Shown piece after piece: positions 5,055 through 12,109 of a DNA stretch of 12,109 bases (the stretch's first letter is position 1; each line of letters opens with the position of its first letter). Both the position numbers and the translations under genes were made by a program. The notes under the pieces were generated by a model that searched no databases, was not told the origin of the DNA, and saw only the letters and a program-made list of their open reading frames with translations. The stretch comes from an uncultured Pseudomonadota bacterium (GTDB taxonomy: Bacteria > Bdellovibrionota_B > Oligoflexia > Oligoflexales > Bog-1112): contig CALBMD010000519.1 in NCBI GenBank assembly GCA_937896265.1, positions 1 to 12,109 of the forward strand, given 5' to 3'.

Positions 5055-8045
5055 ATGAGTACTTTTCGACTCATTATGATATGGATGGCATTAGTAGGTA
5101 TTGGCATGCCAACTCTAGCTTTTGCTTTAGACAAGAATACTCTCTGGGTACATGATCCTATTTTCGCTTGCCTTAAAGCCATGAGTGGTATGCTTGCGAT
5201 TGTTTCTGCCCTATGCATCTTATTCCTAGAAAGTAAAAGCAAAGGCTCTCGCTTTAATCGTGAAATTTTCTCAGCTCTTAGTGGGCTAGGGGCTCTAAAT
5301 TTTCTCCAAGCTCTTTTCTATGCCAGTGCATTTAGCAGCTGGATATATGTACTTTCTAATTTTGTAGCTGCCTTCTTGCTTTTTCCTATTTTATTTCCTC
5401 AGCTAAAGCGTGGATGGGTTGCAATAACTATTTTTTCAGTTACATCCTTCTTGTTTTTTGGCATAGGTGTAATCTACACTCTGTCGCCAAATCTTAGTCT
5501 CTCAACCATCATTGCAAGTTATAATCTCTCTGCTAGCTCCCTAAATATGCTTTTTTTGTTTCTTATAGCAGCTACTGGTTTTAAGCTCATCCTCACTTTT
5601 AAAACAGCTAAAAACTATAACAATATCGCTTTTGCTTGTTTTTGTTTGGCATTGGCTATGTCTTCTATCTTCTCTGATCCAACACGCATATGGACCCTTA
5701 CATGGTGGAATTGGCATCTAGCTCACTTTTTTATTTATGCTGGAATCGCTTCCTATCTCATTAACGAATATAGCGATCTGCAGCGTTCGACCTTCGCTGA
5801 TGTTACAGAACGGACTAGACAACTTGTATCTATCGTTGATTCTTCTGAAGACGCCATCATTGGAATGACGATGAATGGAATAATCACCTCTTGGAATAAA
5901 GGCGCTGAAACAATTTTTGGCTACACAGAAAAAGAAGTAGAAGGTCAAAGCGTTCTAAAGCTTTTTCCCGTTGAAAAAAAACTTGAGGTGGAAAGTATTC
6001 TTTCCCAAATGAAAATTGGGGCCTCTATCTCACAAATGATTACTCAAAGAATTCGAAAAGATAAGACCGTTTTTGACGCCTCAGCTACCTTTTCACAAAT
6101 CCGCAACCGTAATGGGGTAGTCGTCGGTATTTCAGAAGTTGTTCGCGATATTTCAAAGACTTTTTCTCTTGAAAAAGAAATTCGCGCTAGAGAACGCCAG
6201 CTATCTACTTTGGTGAATGCAGCTCCAGTCTGTCTTCTTTTAGTTGATGCCAACGGCATTATTATCCAAGGCAGTGAACAAGCCTCTCACATGTTTGGAT
6301 ACAATCAAGCAGATTTGATAGGCCAACCTATAGAAAGTATTGTACCAGACGCTTTGACTCAAAGTCGCTTTGATCATCACTTAGCTCATTATAACTCAGG
6401 TGTCACATTAATGATGGGTAGCGGAGAGGTGATTTTTGCCCGTAACCGAGATGGCAAAGCTATCCCAATTGAAATAGGTCTTTCAATGATCCCAAGCGAA
6501 CAGGGAAATATGTTTGTCGTAGCAGTCATTGATATATCAGAACGTATTGCCTTACAAACAACATTAAAAGAATCCATTAGTCGCTTTGAGTTAGCGGTCG
6601 AAGGATCTTCTGTAGGTATCGTTGATTGGTTCAATATTGATTCAGAGAAACAATATTGGTCACCAAGATTGCATCACTTACTTGGTATTGAACCGGGAGA
6701 AATAGAAACCACCCGTACTAACTTTATAAACCTTATTCACCCTGATGATAGAGATTTAGCAAGTAAAGTAGCACTAAAACATATTCGTGGAGAAGGAGAC
6801 TTTGATGTTGAGTGCCGATTTCAAACAAAATCAGGTGCCTATAAATGGTTTCACTGTACAGGAATTTGCCAAAGGCTTGCTAGTGGTAAGGCATCTCGAA
6901 TGGTAGGCTCAATTCAAGATATTGATGAGCGCAAAAGTCTACAAGAGGCAGTTAAAGTTTCAGAAAAAAACTTTAGATCTATTGTCGAAAACATGCCAAT
7001 TGGCTTCTCACGTTGGGTACTAAGTGAAGCCAATGAAATTGCCTTTTCCGAGGCAAATCGCTACTTCGAAAATACTTTTAAAATTCAGACTGAAGCTATC
7101 AAAGGCTCTTTAATGCAAGATATTTTCCCGCACACTTTGGCTAATGGTGAGATGGATATTTATCGCGATGTTATCTTTCATGGCGGCTTACGACACTTGG
7201 AAAATGCTCGCTATGAATATGGAAGTAAGGTTTTTTGGTTTGATAGCCACGTTTTTCAACCCCATCCCAGAGAAATATGTTTTCTTTTCCGAGATATCAC
7301 GGAGCAGAAGAAGCTTGAGATCAATTTAGCCAACTCTAATAGAGAGCTGGAGCAATTTGCTTATATTGCCTCGCATGATCTTAAAACACCGCTACGGGGG
7401 GTGCAAACCTATTGCGATATCTTGGTAAAAAATCACTCGTCTTCTTTTAATGAAGACGGCAAATCTCTAATTCGCGATCTAGTAGAGCAAGTAAAGGCAA
7501 TGGAGCTTTTTGTTTCTGATCTTTTAACTTACTCTAAGATTGGTTCAACTGATCTTGCAGTCAAACTAGTACCTCTCAACATTAAGGTTAGTCGCATCAT
7601 TGAAAGCATACGTTTATATCTTCAGGAAAAAAACGCTAAAATTCTTGGCGTTGAATCTCTTCCTTCATGGGTCTGCGATGAGGTAAGAGTTGGAGAGATT
7701 TTTAAAAACCTCATTGAAAATGGTGTTAAATATAATGAACGAGAGGAAAAGATTATCCAGATTGGCTACAGCGACGATCCCAAAAAAGGAAGAGTGTTTT
7801 TTGTTAAAGACAACGGCATCGGGATTAAACAAAAACATTTTGATAATATCTTCACAATCTTCAAACGCTTACATACCCATGATGCATATGGCGGTGGTAC
7901 AGGCGCTGGCTTGACTATCGTAAAAAAAATCATTGAGAAGCATGAAGGAAAAATTTGGCTTGAATCAGAAATAGGCATAGGCAGCACTTTCTTTTTTACT
8001 TTGCCTTCTAAAGAAAACAGAAGTCCTCTAGGAGTAGAGTCATGA
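5055..8045 (+). CDS. Membrane-bound sensor histidine kinase with four PAS domains
   Basis: A 996-residue sensor kinase. The N-terminal 240 residues hold about seven or eight hydrophobic segments, the first possibly a cleavable signal (residues 6-24), ending with LTWWNWHLAHFFIYAG; this membrane sensor type was not recognised. Four PAS domains follow: about 256-372, 384-498, 511-626 (PAS_3-like, with NFINLIHPDDRD) and 640-752. The kinase core has the H-box FAYIASHDLKTPLRGV with phospho-accepting His774, N-box NLIENGVKYN (885-894), G1 DNGIGI (919-924), an F-box FTIFKRLH, and G2 GGGTGAGL (946-953). The ASHDLK form of the H-box is that of phytochrome-type (Cph1-like) kinases, which usually pair with small Rcp1-like receivers, exactly what the next gene encodes. 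There is no receiver domain in this protein. Its last bases overlap the next start as ATGA. It is first in a three-gene operon. The signal is unknown; it has no obvious phytochrome GAF domain or bilin-binding site. Confidence 0.92.
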   Translation: MSTFRLIMIWMALVGIGMPTLAFALDKNTLWVHDPIFACLKAMSGMLAIVSALCILFLESKSKGSRFNREIFSALSGLGALNFLQALFYASAFSSWIYVLSNFVAAFLLFPILFPQLKRGWVAITIFSVTSFLFFGIGVIYTLSPNLSLSTIIASYNLSASSLNMLFLFLIAATGFKLILTFKTAKNYNNIAFACFCLALAMSSIFSDPTRIWTLTWWNWHLAHFFIYAGIASYLINEYSDLQRSTFADVTERTRQLVSIVDSSEDAIIGMTMNGIITSWNKGAETIFGYTEKEVEGQSVLKLFPVEKKLEVESILSQMKIGASISQMITQRIRKDKTVFDASATFSQIRNRNGVVVGISEVVRDISKTFSLEKEIRARERQLSTLVNAAPVCLLLVDANGIIIQGSEQASHMFGYNQADLIGQPIESIVPDALTQSRFDHHLAHYNSGVTLMMGSGEVIFARNRDGKAIPIEIGLSMIPSEQGNMFVVAVIDISERIALQTTLKESISRFELAVEGSSVGIVDWFNIDSEKQYWSPRLHHLLGIEPGEIETTRTNFINLIHPDDRDLASKVALKHIRGEGDFDVECRFQTKSGAYKWFHCTGICQRLASGKASRMVGSIQDIDERKSLQEAVKVSEKNFRSIVENMPIGFSRWVLSEANEIAFSEANRYFENTFKIQTEAIKGSLMQDIFPHTLANGEMDIYRDVIFHGGLRHLENARYEYGSKVFWFDSHVFQPHPREICFLFRDITEQKKLEINLANSNRELEQFAYIASHDLKTPLRGVQTYCDILVKNHSSSFNEDGKSLIRDLVEQVKAMELFVSDLLTYSKIGSTDLAVKLVPLNIKVSRIIESIRLYLQEKNAKILGVESLPSWVCDEVRVGEIFKNLIENGVKYNEREEKIIQIGYSDDPKKGRVFFVKDNGIGIKQKHFDNIFTIFKRLHTHDAYGGGTGAGLTIVKKIIEKHEGKIWLESEIGIGSTFFFTLPSKENRSPLGVES

Positions 8046-8494
8046 TGACACAAAACCCTAACGACTATATTCTTATCATTGAAGATTCAAAGGCAGATTT
8101 CCTCAACATAGAAATCGCTTTAAAATCCGCGGAATTTTCAGCTCCTATTGTGCATTTTGATAATGGCGATGAAGCGTTGGATTTTCTATTGCGAGAAGGT
8201 GCTTATAAAAGTCGCGATGATGTTAACCCTATAATGACATTTCTTGACATTAATCTACCAGGGGAAGACGGCGTGGAAATTTTAACACGAGCAAGGGCAA
8301 CAAGAACCCTACGTCGCATGCCAATCATTGTCTTAACAACTTCCTATGATGAAGTGCTGATTAACAAATGCTATGAAACTGGTGCAAACAGCTATATTGC
8401 CAAACCTGCAGAAATCGATAGTTTTATTGCTGCGATGAAGCTAATTCGTGAGTATTGGTTCAAGCTATCTAATTTACCTCGTTGCAAAGGATAA
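8042..8494 (+). CDS. Single-domain response regulator, Rcp1-like
   Basis: A 150-residue protein that is only a receiver domain. The acidic pair is Glu14-Asp15 (LIIEDSKAD), the phospho-acceptor Asp69 (FLDINLPGEDG), the switch Thr in VLTTS (about 97-101) and the conserved Lys121 in IAKPAE. The insert between strands 2 and 3 (ALDFLLREGAYKSRDD) and the end with IREYWFKL are typical of Rcp1-type regulators that serve phytochrome-like kinases. There is no output domain, so it must signal by shuttling phosphate or by protein contact. AGGAG lies 7 bases before the first of two adjacent ATG codons; the ATG at 8042 overlaps the kinase TGA, which implies translational coupling. The natural partners are His774 of the upstream kinase and, by phosphorelay, the HPt of the hybrid kinase starting 4 bases after its stop. 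Confidence 0.92.
   Translation: MMTQNPNDYILIIEDSKADFLNIEIALKSAEFSAPIVHFDNGDEALDFLLREGAYKSRDDVNPIMTFLDINLPGEDGVEILTRARATRTLRRMPIIVLTTSYDEVLINKCYETGANSYIAKPAEIDSFIAAMKLIREYWFKLSNLPRCKG
8486..8491 (+). promoter_or_regulatory. Ribosome binding site deciding the hybrid kinase GTG start
   Basis: AAAGGA lies 7 bases before GTG 8499 and sits in the last codons of the response regulator. An in-frame ATG at 8448 would add 17 residues not related to a receiver and overlap the regulator by 47 bases without a good Shine-Dalgarno sequence, whereas the receiver fold (KKLKTLIVEDS) begins right at the GTG. Confidence 0.6.
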
Positions 8495-8498
8495 AGAC

Positions 8499-11207
8499 GT
8501 GAAAAAGCTCAAAACTCTCATCGTCGAAGATTCTGTAGCAGACCAACGCCGCTATGTATCCTTTCTTGAATCTCGAGATGCTCAAAATTTCGAATTTACT
8601 TTTGCGCCAACTTTGGACCAGGCTGAAGAAGTATTCCAAACTGAAGTTTATGATTTGGTTATCTTGGATTATTTACTCCCTGATGGCAGCGGTTTGGAGT
8701 TTTTACGCAGCCAATCCGGTAGGATCCGTAGTGAGTCGACACCTATAATCATGGCTACAAGCATCGGAGATGAGAAGATTGCTGTTGAATCACTTAAATG
8801 TGGTGCCGTAGATTATATTGTTAAAGGCAAAGTTGATGCAGAGACATTCAAGATTGCTGTCGATGGTGCTATTAGAGCATTTAACCTCAAAACTCAATTA
8901 CGGCTACAAAACGAGGAGTTGCTTGACTTCAAAACTCTCACGGAACGTTCGAGCGATTTCGTCTTGGTCATTTCTGGCAACGATTTGTCAATTCTTGACG
9001 CTAATCCTTCTATCTGTGAAGCTTTAGGTTATGCGAAAGAAGACATGCTACAAAAAAAATTCTCTGACTTAGATTCAAACTTTTCCCCAATCGAGTCTCT
9101 TGAGAGCTTCCTTCATAAGATTAAAGAACATGGCTCTCAAAAAATAGAAACGGATCTACAGCGGAAAGATGGAACAACATTACCAGCCTACCTTAACTTT
9201 TCTTTTTCAAGCACTAGCCAAGGTCTCAAGCTCATAGCTATTGGGCATGATTTAACCGAACGGCGAAAAATGAATGCCATTATGCAGATGGAGAAAGAAA
9301 AAGCTCTTGAATTAGCTGATTTTAAAACACAATTTCTAGCACGTATGAGTCATGATATCCGCACGCCACTAAATTCTATTATTGGCATGACGGATGTCTT
9401 ACAAGAAAGCAAAATTGACGAGGATCAACAACGCTATCTCTCAACTATTTCAACAGCTGGGCAAGGGCTATTAGATTTAGTAAATGATATTTTAGATATC
9501 ACAAAAATTGAAGCTGGAGAAATCACTCTAGAAGAACGTGAATTTGATCTTGAAACTATTTTAGTTGATGCTATTGATATCATTTCAGTGCAAGCAAGAC
9601 GAGCAAAAACTGATGTCATTGTCGAAAAAATCCCTTATCTAGATTCCATGGTAATTGGCGATCAGACTCGCATGAAGCAAATTGTCATGAATCTTTTAAA
9701 CAACGCTGTTAAATTCACAGAAGGTGGAGAAGTTATCCTTCGCGCTGAAGTTATCTCTAATGTGTTGCGAATAAGCGTCAAAGATAATGGTATTGGTATT
9801 CCTCAAGGCAAGCTGTCTCATATCTTTGAGGCCTACAAGCAAGCAGACCAAAGCATGAACAGGCGTTTTGGTGGCACAGGTTTAGGTCTTTCTATTTGCA
9901 AAAAATTAGTCGAAATCATGCATGGTGAGATATGGGTTGAAAGTGATATCGGCAAAGGAAGCGTATTTACCTTTGAAATACCTCTTTATCTTGGCAAGAA
10001 AAATCTCAATACAAACTCCAACACTATGCTTAAAGATAAGAACATATTTATTTTAACTAAAACTTATTCGGACGCTAAATATTTAGAATCCTTGATCACT
10101 GAATTAGGCGGGCATGCCGAAATCTTCACAGAACCTAACAAAGCTCTGCAAGTCCTACCAACTAAATCTTATGATCTTTACCTTATCGACTGTAAGCTTA
10201 ACAAACAAAATGGCTTTCACTTTGTTGATGCAGCGCAGAAGATTCAAGATATTAGTAGAAAAATAATGCTGATGCTCCCAGCTGGTGGCCATCGCCAATC
10301 GGATGTAAAGCAAGCTGAGCTATTAGGGATTAGCACTGTTTTAATTAAACCAATAAAAATAGACTATTTTACTTCAGCATGGAAAAGATTAACTGGCTCT
10401 CTAGAAAATCAAAGTATCTTAAAAACCCCTATAGAAAAAGAGCTAGGACCGCTAAAAGTATTAGTGGCTGATGATATTGAAAGCAACCGAGCTGTTATTG
10501 AAGCTTACTTGAAAAAAACTTCTTGTATAGTAGACTTTGCTAATAATGGCCGCTTGGCTGTTGAAAGTTATTTAGCTAAACGCCATGATGTTATTTTCAT
10601 GGATATGTACATGCCAGAGATGAACGGCCTTGAAGCAACAAAGAAAATTCGTGAGGAAGAGCAGGGTCTTGGCTTTGAAAAGCATACGGTAATCATTGCA
10701 TTAACAGCTAATACATTTGATGAGAGCGCCAAAAAAATGATCCATGCTGGCTGTGATGACTTTCTCACCAAGCCCATCCGCAAGCGGACAGTTCTTGAAA
10801 AATTGGGAGAAGTCAACAATGAGAAACCAGAAGTTTCGATTAAAGTTGACGACTCTTTTTTGGTTGCAGGTATTAACAGAGGTGTTTTAGACGAACTTTT
10901 TTCTATCGATGAGGATGGCAAGCTACTTGCTGATATGATCAAAGCATTCTTACAACAAAGTGAGACAATGTTTGATCGCTTACGACAAGATGTAATAAAA
11001 CGCCAAATTAAGTCTGTAACAGATCTTTCTCATGAACTAGGGGAGATGAGTGGTACCCTTGGCGCTGAGAAGCTGGCTTATAGCTGTTGGAATCTACAAA
11101 GTGCTGCAGAGCGCGGAGCTTTTGATGGTTTTGCTCATTTTTTTAAAATCGTTGAAGGTGATTTCGAGAAAACTACCGAGTTTTTCCGGGCTAGGCTAAA
11201 GTCCTGA
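8499..11207 (+). CDS. Hybrid sensor kinase: REC-PAS-HisKA-HATPase-pseudoREC-REC-HPt
   Basis: A 902-residue cytoplasmic protein without membrane segments. Domains in order are: an N-terminal receiver (about 1-125; E10, D11, phospho-acceptor Asp57, Lys109); a PAS domain (about 145-255); a HisKA domain with H-box MSHDIRTPLNSIIG, His285; a HATPase (about 388-497; N-box around NLLNNAVKF 398-406, G1 DNGIGI 429-434, G2 GGTGLGL 458-464); a second receiver-like domain (about 513-632) that keeps Asp564 and Lys617 but lacks the N-terminal acidic pair; a full receiver (about 652-770; D658/D659, Asp702, Thr736, Lys758); and a C-terminal HPt-like four-helix segment (about 790-900) with DLSHELGEMSGTLGA, His845. 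In the HPt the usual Lys two residues after His-x-Leu is replaced. This is a BarA/TorS-like tripartite phosphorelay plus an extra input receiver. That receiver could take phosphate from the upstream membrane kinase. It starts 4 bases after the response regulator stop. Confidence 0.92.
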   Translation: MKKLKTLIVEDSVADQRRYVSFLESRDAQNFEFTFAPTLDQAEEVFQTEVYDLVILDYLLPDGSGLEFLRSQSGRIRSESTPIIMATSIGDEKIAVESLKCGAVDYIVKGKVDAETFKIAVDGAIRAFNLKTQLRLQNEELLDFKTLTERSSDFVLVISGNDLSILDANPSICEALGYAKEDMLQKKFSDLDSNFSPIESLESFLHKIKEHGSQKIETDLQRKDGTTLPAYLNFSFSSTSQGLKLIAIGHDLTERRKMNAIMQMEKEKALELADFKTQFLARMSHDIRTPLNSIIGMTDVLQESKIDEDQQRYLSTISTAGQGLLDLVNDILDITKIEAGEITLEEREFDLETILVDAIDIISVQARRAKTDVIVEKIPYLDSMVIGDQTRMKQIVMNLLNNAVKFTEGGEVILRAEVISNVLRISVKDNGIGIPQGKLSHIFEAYKQADQSMNRRFGGTGLGLSICKKLVEIMHGEIWVESDIGKGSVFTFEIPLYLGKKNLNTNSNTMLKDKNIFILTKTYSDAKYLESLITELGGHAEIFTEPNKALQVLPTKSYDLYLIDCKLNKQNGFHFVDAAQKIQDISRKIMLMLPAGGHRQSDVKQAELLGISTVLIKPIKIDYFTSAWKRLTGSLENQSILKTPIEKELGPLKVLVADDIESNRAVIEAYLKKTSCIVDFANNGRLAVESYLAKRHDVIFMDMYMPEMNGLEATKKIREEEQGLGFEKHTVIIALTANTFDESAKKMIHAGCDDFLTKPIRKRTVLEKLGEVNNEKPEVSIKVDDSFLVAGINRGVLDELFSIDEDGKLLADMIKAFLQQSETMFDRLRQDVIKRQIKSVTDLSHELGEMSGTLGAEKLAYSCWNLQSAAERGAFDGFAHFFKIVEGDFEKTTEFFRARLKS

Positions 11208-11266
11208 AGTGGCCCAGGAATCCCCCACTAGAAAATTGAAACTTGCATTAGTATATTGAGAGGATT

Positions 11267-11908
11267 TCAAAAGTCTCCACCTGGAACCCTGACAAACCCC
11301 CTAAAAACTTCATTCACCAACATTCTTTGATTTGCATTATGGGAGACGGTATATTCCAGGATGTTAGCTGCTTGCTGCGTCCGGGTAGACCGCTGGTGCA
11401 CAGCCATTCCCCAAGGCTCTCCTTGAGTTACTGCAGGCCTTCCAGTAAAAATATCTGCTCGGCATGTGGGACAGGTTGCAGTTTTTGTAGCATAACCATG
11501 AAGGCCTTCTGCGCAGCTTCGATGCATTTTTGTCGTGCAGTTGCATTTAGAATCGTAAGGGCCACAGGATTCAAATATCATCGGCTGAAGGCAGATTGGA
11601 CACTCCTCCAAGGCATTACCAATATCATTGAGATTCTTCTCACGCGCAAGTTGTAAGGCTGACTTTCCACTTTTCGCTGCTTTTTTAGGGTCAGCGCCCA
11701 ATTTAACGAGCGACATAATGGCCTCTAAATGCCCACCATCCACAGCCATAATTAGTGCGGCGACCAGCTGCTCATTAACAATACGCTCGATTTCAACAGC
11801 ATTTCCCTCACCTGCGGCCTTAAGAAGATCATTTTCAAACCCCGCTGCTCCAAGAAGGTTAGCCCAGGATACTGCCGACAGCACCAAACTAATTAAGAAA
11901 CTTCGCAT
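11267..11908 (-). CDS. Exported ankyrin-repeat / RING-type zinc-finger protein (candidate host-directed effector)
   Basis: A 213-residue protein. Residues 1-22 look like a signal peptide (MRSFLISLVLSAVSWANLLG, then AAG). Residues 24-98 form one or two ankyrin repeats (LLKAAGEGNAVEIERIVNE, then LIMAVDGGHLEAIMSLVKLG and SALQLAREKN). Residues 103-152 form a RING-like finger with metal ligands C103, C106, C122, C124, H129, C132, C146 and C149; MHRSC and CPTCRADI are typical RING blocks. The C4HC3 order is that of RING-CH (RINGv) fingers, though the C124-H129 spacing is short. RING proteins recruit E2 enzymes and act as ubiquitin ligases in eukaryotes; bacteria lack ubiquitin, so the target would be the host. 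Expanded families of ubiquitin-related proteins, RING/U-box included, are known from amoeba-associated Chlamydiae. The tail (153-213) is not recognised. TGGAGG precedes the ATG by 4 bases. The gene converges on the kinase operon across 59 bases. Confidence 0.8.
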   Translation of the reverse strand: MRSFLISLVLSAVSWANLLGAAGFENDLLKAAGEGNAVEIERIVNEQLVAALIMAVDGGHLEAIMSLVKLGADPKKAAKSGKSALQLAREKNLNDIGNALEECPICLQPMIFESCGPYDSKCNCTTKMHRSCAEGLHGYATKTATCPTCRADIFTGRPAVTQGEPWGMAVHQRSTRTQQAANILEYTVSHNANQRMLVNEVFRGFVRVPGGDF

Positions 11909-11912
11909 AATA

Positions 11913-11918
11913 CCTCCA
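11913..11918 (-). promoter_or_regulatory. Ribosome binding site of the ankyrin/RING gene
   Basis: On the minus strand this reads TGGAGG, 4 bases before ATG 11908, and supports the start that gives the signal peptide. Confidence 0.6.
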
Positions 11919-12056
11919 TCTAATCACAGAGCGGTAAATTAACAAGTTCTAATCGACGCGTCTATCTTTTGGGTAGAAATGACAGAACTACCGCAGCTAA
12001 TTTGTCTTGACGACTAGAAGCAACGCAAGGTCTGGAAAACCAAGCGACTGGTTGCC

Positions 12057-12102
12057 AAAAAAAGCCTTCTTGGGAGAAACCAGCTGCACAGTTTTCTCCC
12101 AA
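12057..12102 (-). terminator. Possible terminator of a minus-strand gene beyond the right edge
   Basis: A perfect 10-bp stem TTGGGAGAAA / TTTCTCCCAA (12070-12079 and 12093-12102) has a 13-base loop. Read on the minus strand it is followed, after 6 bases, by seven T residues (12057-12063). This fits a Rho-independent terminator for a gene entering from the right on the minus strand, upstream of the ankyrin/RING gene. The gap between stem and T-run is longer than usual. The rest of 11919-12056 shows no gene. Confidence 0.4.
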
Positions 12103-12109
12103 ACCCTCA

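Noticed and set aside
5055..8045. Bacteriophytochrome photoreceptor
   Set aside because: The kinase core and the partner receiver are of the phytochrome type, but no GAF/PHY domains or chromophore-binding site are seen; the input is a membrane domain and PAS repeats.
8509..8943. Repeated CAAAACTCTCA in the hybrid kinase gene
   Set aside because: Two 11-base copies encode unrelated parts of the protein (KTLIV and KTLTE); likely coincidence.
11208..11266. Terminator between the hybrid kinase and ankyrin/RING genes
   Set aside because: Only a 5-bp AGTGG / CCACT stem with a 12-base loop and no T-run on either strand; too weak to call.
11327..11942. Two open frames on the + strand (11327-11656 and 11628-11942) across the ankyrin/RING gene
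   Set aside because: They are antisense to a gene with clear ankyrin and zinc-finger motifs, and their Cys- and Ser-rich translations look like shadows.
1..12109. CRISPR arrays, tRNA or rRNA genes, insertion sequences
   Set aside because: No regularly spaced repeats, no cloverleaf-like sequence, no rRNA blocks and no transposase motifs were noticed on either strand.

Overview
The window looks like an AT-rich chromosomal segment of an intracellular, host-associated Gram-negative bacterium, most likely an environmental (amoeba-associated) member of the Chlamydiota. Two genes support this. One is an S41 protease that matches, from memory of the family, the chlamydial secreted protease CPAF, with its His/Ser/Glu triad in place. 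The other is a small exported ankyrin plus RING-type zinc-finger protein that resembles a eukaryote-like ubiquitination effector. There is no rRNA, tRNA or other phylogenetic marker, so the lineage is an inference.

Layout. Positions 1-588 (+) hold the C-terminal part of a SAM-dependent methyltransferase cut by the left edge. From 585 to about 960 (+) lies a decayed gene that appears to be an amino-acid ABC transporter substrate-binding protein, in pieces over several frames. Positions 1172-2080 (+) encode a NhaR-like LysR regulator, followed 51 bp later by a cyclic-nucleotide-binding-fold/DUF1003 membrane protein (2132-2980). A perfect 16-bp hairpin overlapping the latter's stop codon separates it from the convergent CPAF-like protease (3039-4784, -). 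A 270-bp divergent promoter region (4785-5054) separates the protease from a three-gene signalling operon on +. That operon comprises a membrane histidine kinase with four PAS domains (5055-8045), a single-domain Rcp1-like response regulator overlapping it by ATGA (8042-8494), and a 902-residue hybrid kinase with REC-PAS-HK-pseudoREC-REC-HPt architecture (8499-11207). Converging on it is the exported ankyrin/RING protein (11267-11908, -). The last 200 bases hold only a hairpin that may terminate a minus-strand gene beyond the right edge.

How the parts may work together. The kinase, response regulator and hybrid kinase form a self-contained phosphorelay with receivers and an HPt but no DNA-binding output. 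Its final output must be a protein elsewhere or the kinases themselves. Sharing a promoter region with a CPAF-like virulence protease raises the possibility of co-regulation, but no regulatory site was identified with certainty. The regulator and the DUF1003 protein are probably co-transcribed and may form an ion or osmotic stress module. The most notable objects are the RING/ankyrin effector candidate, the lipoprotein-like CPAF homologue and the output-less phosphorelay.
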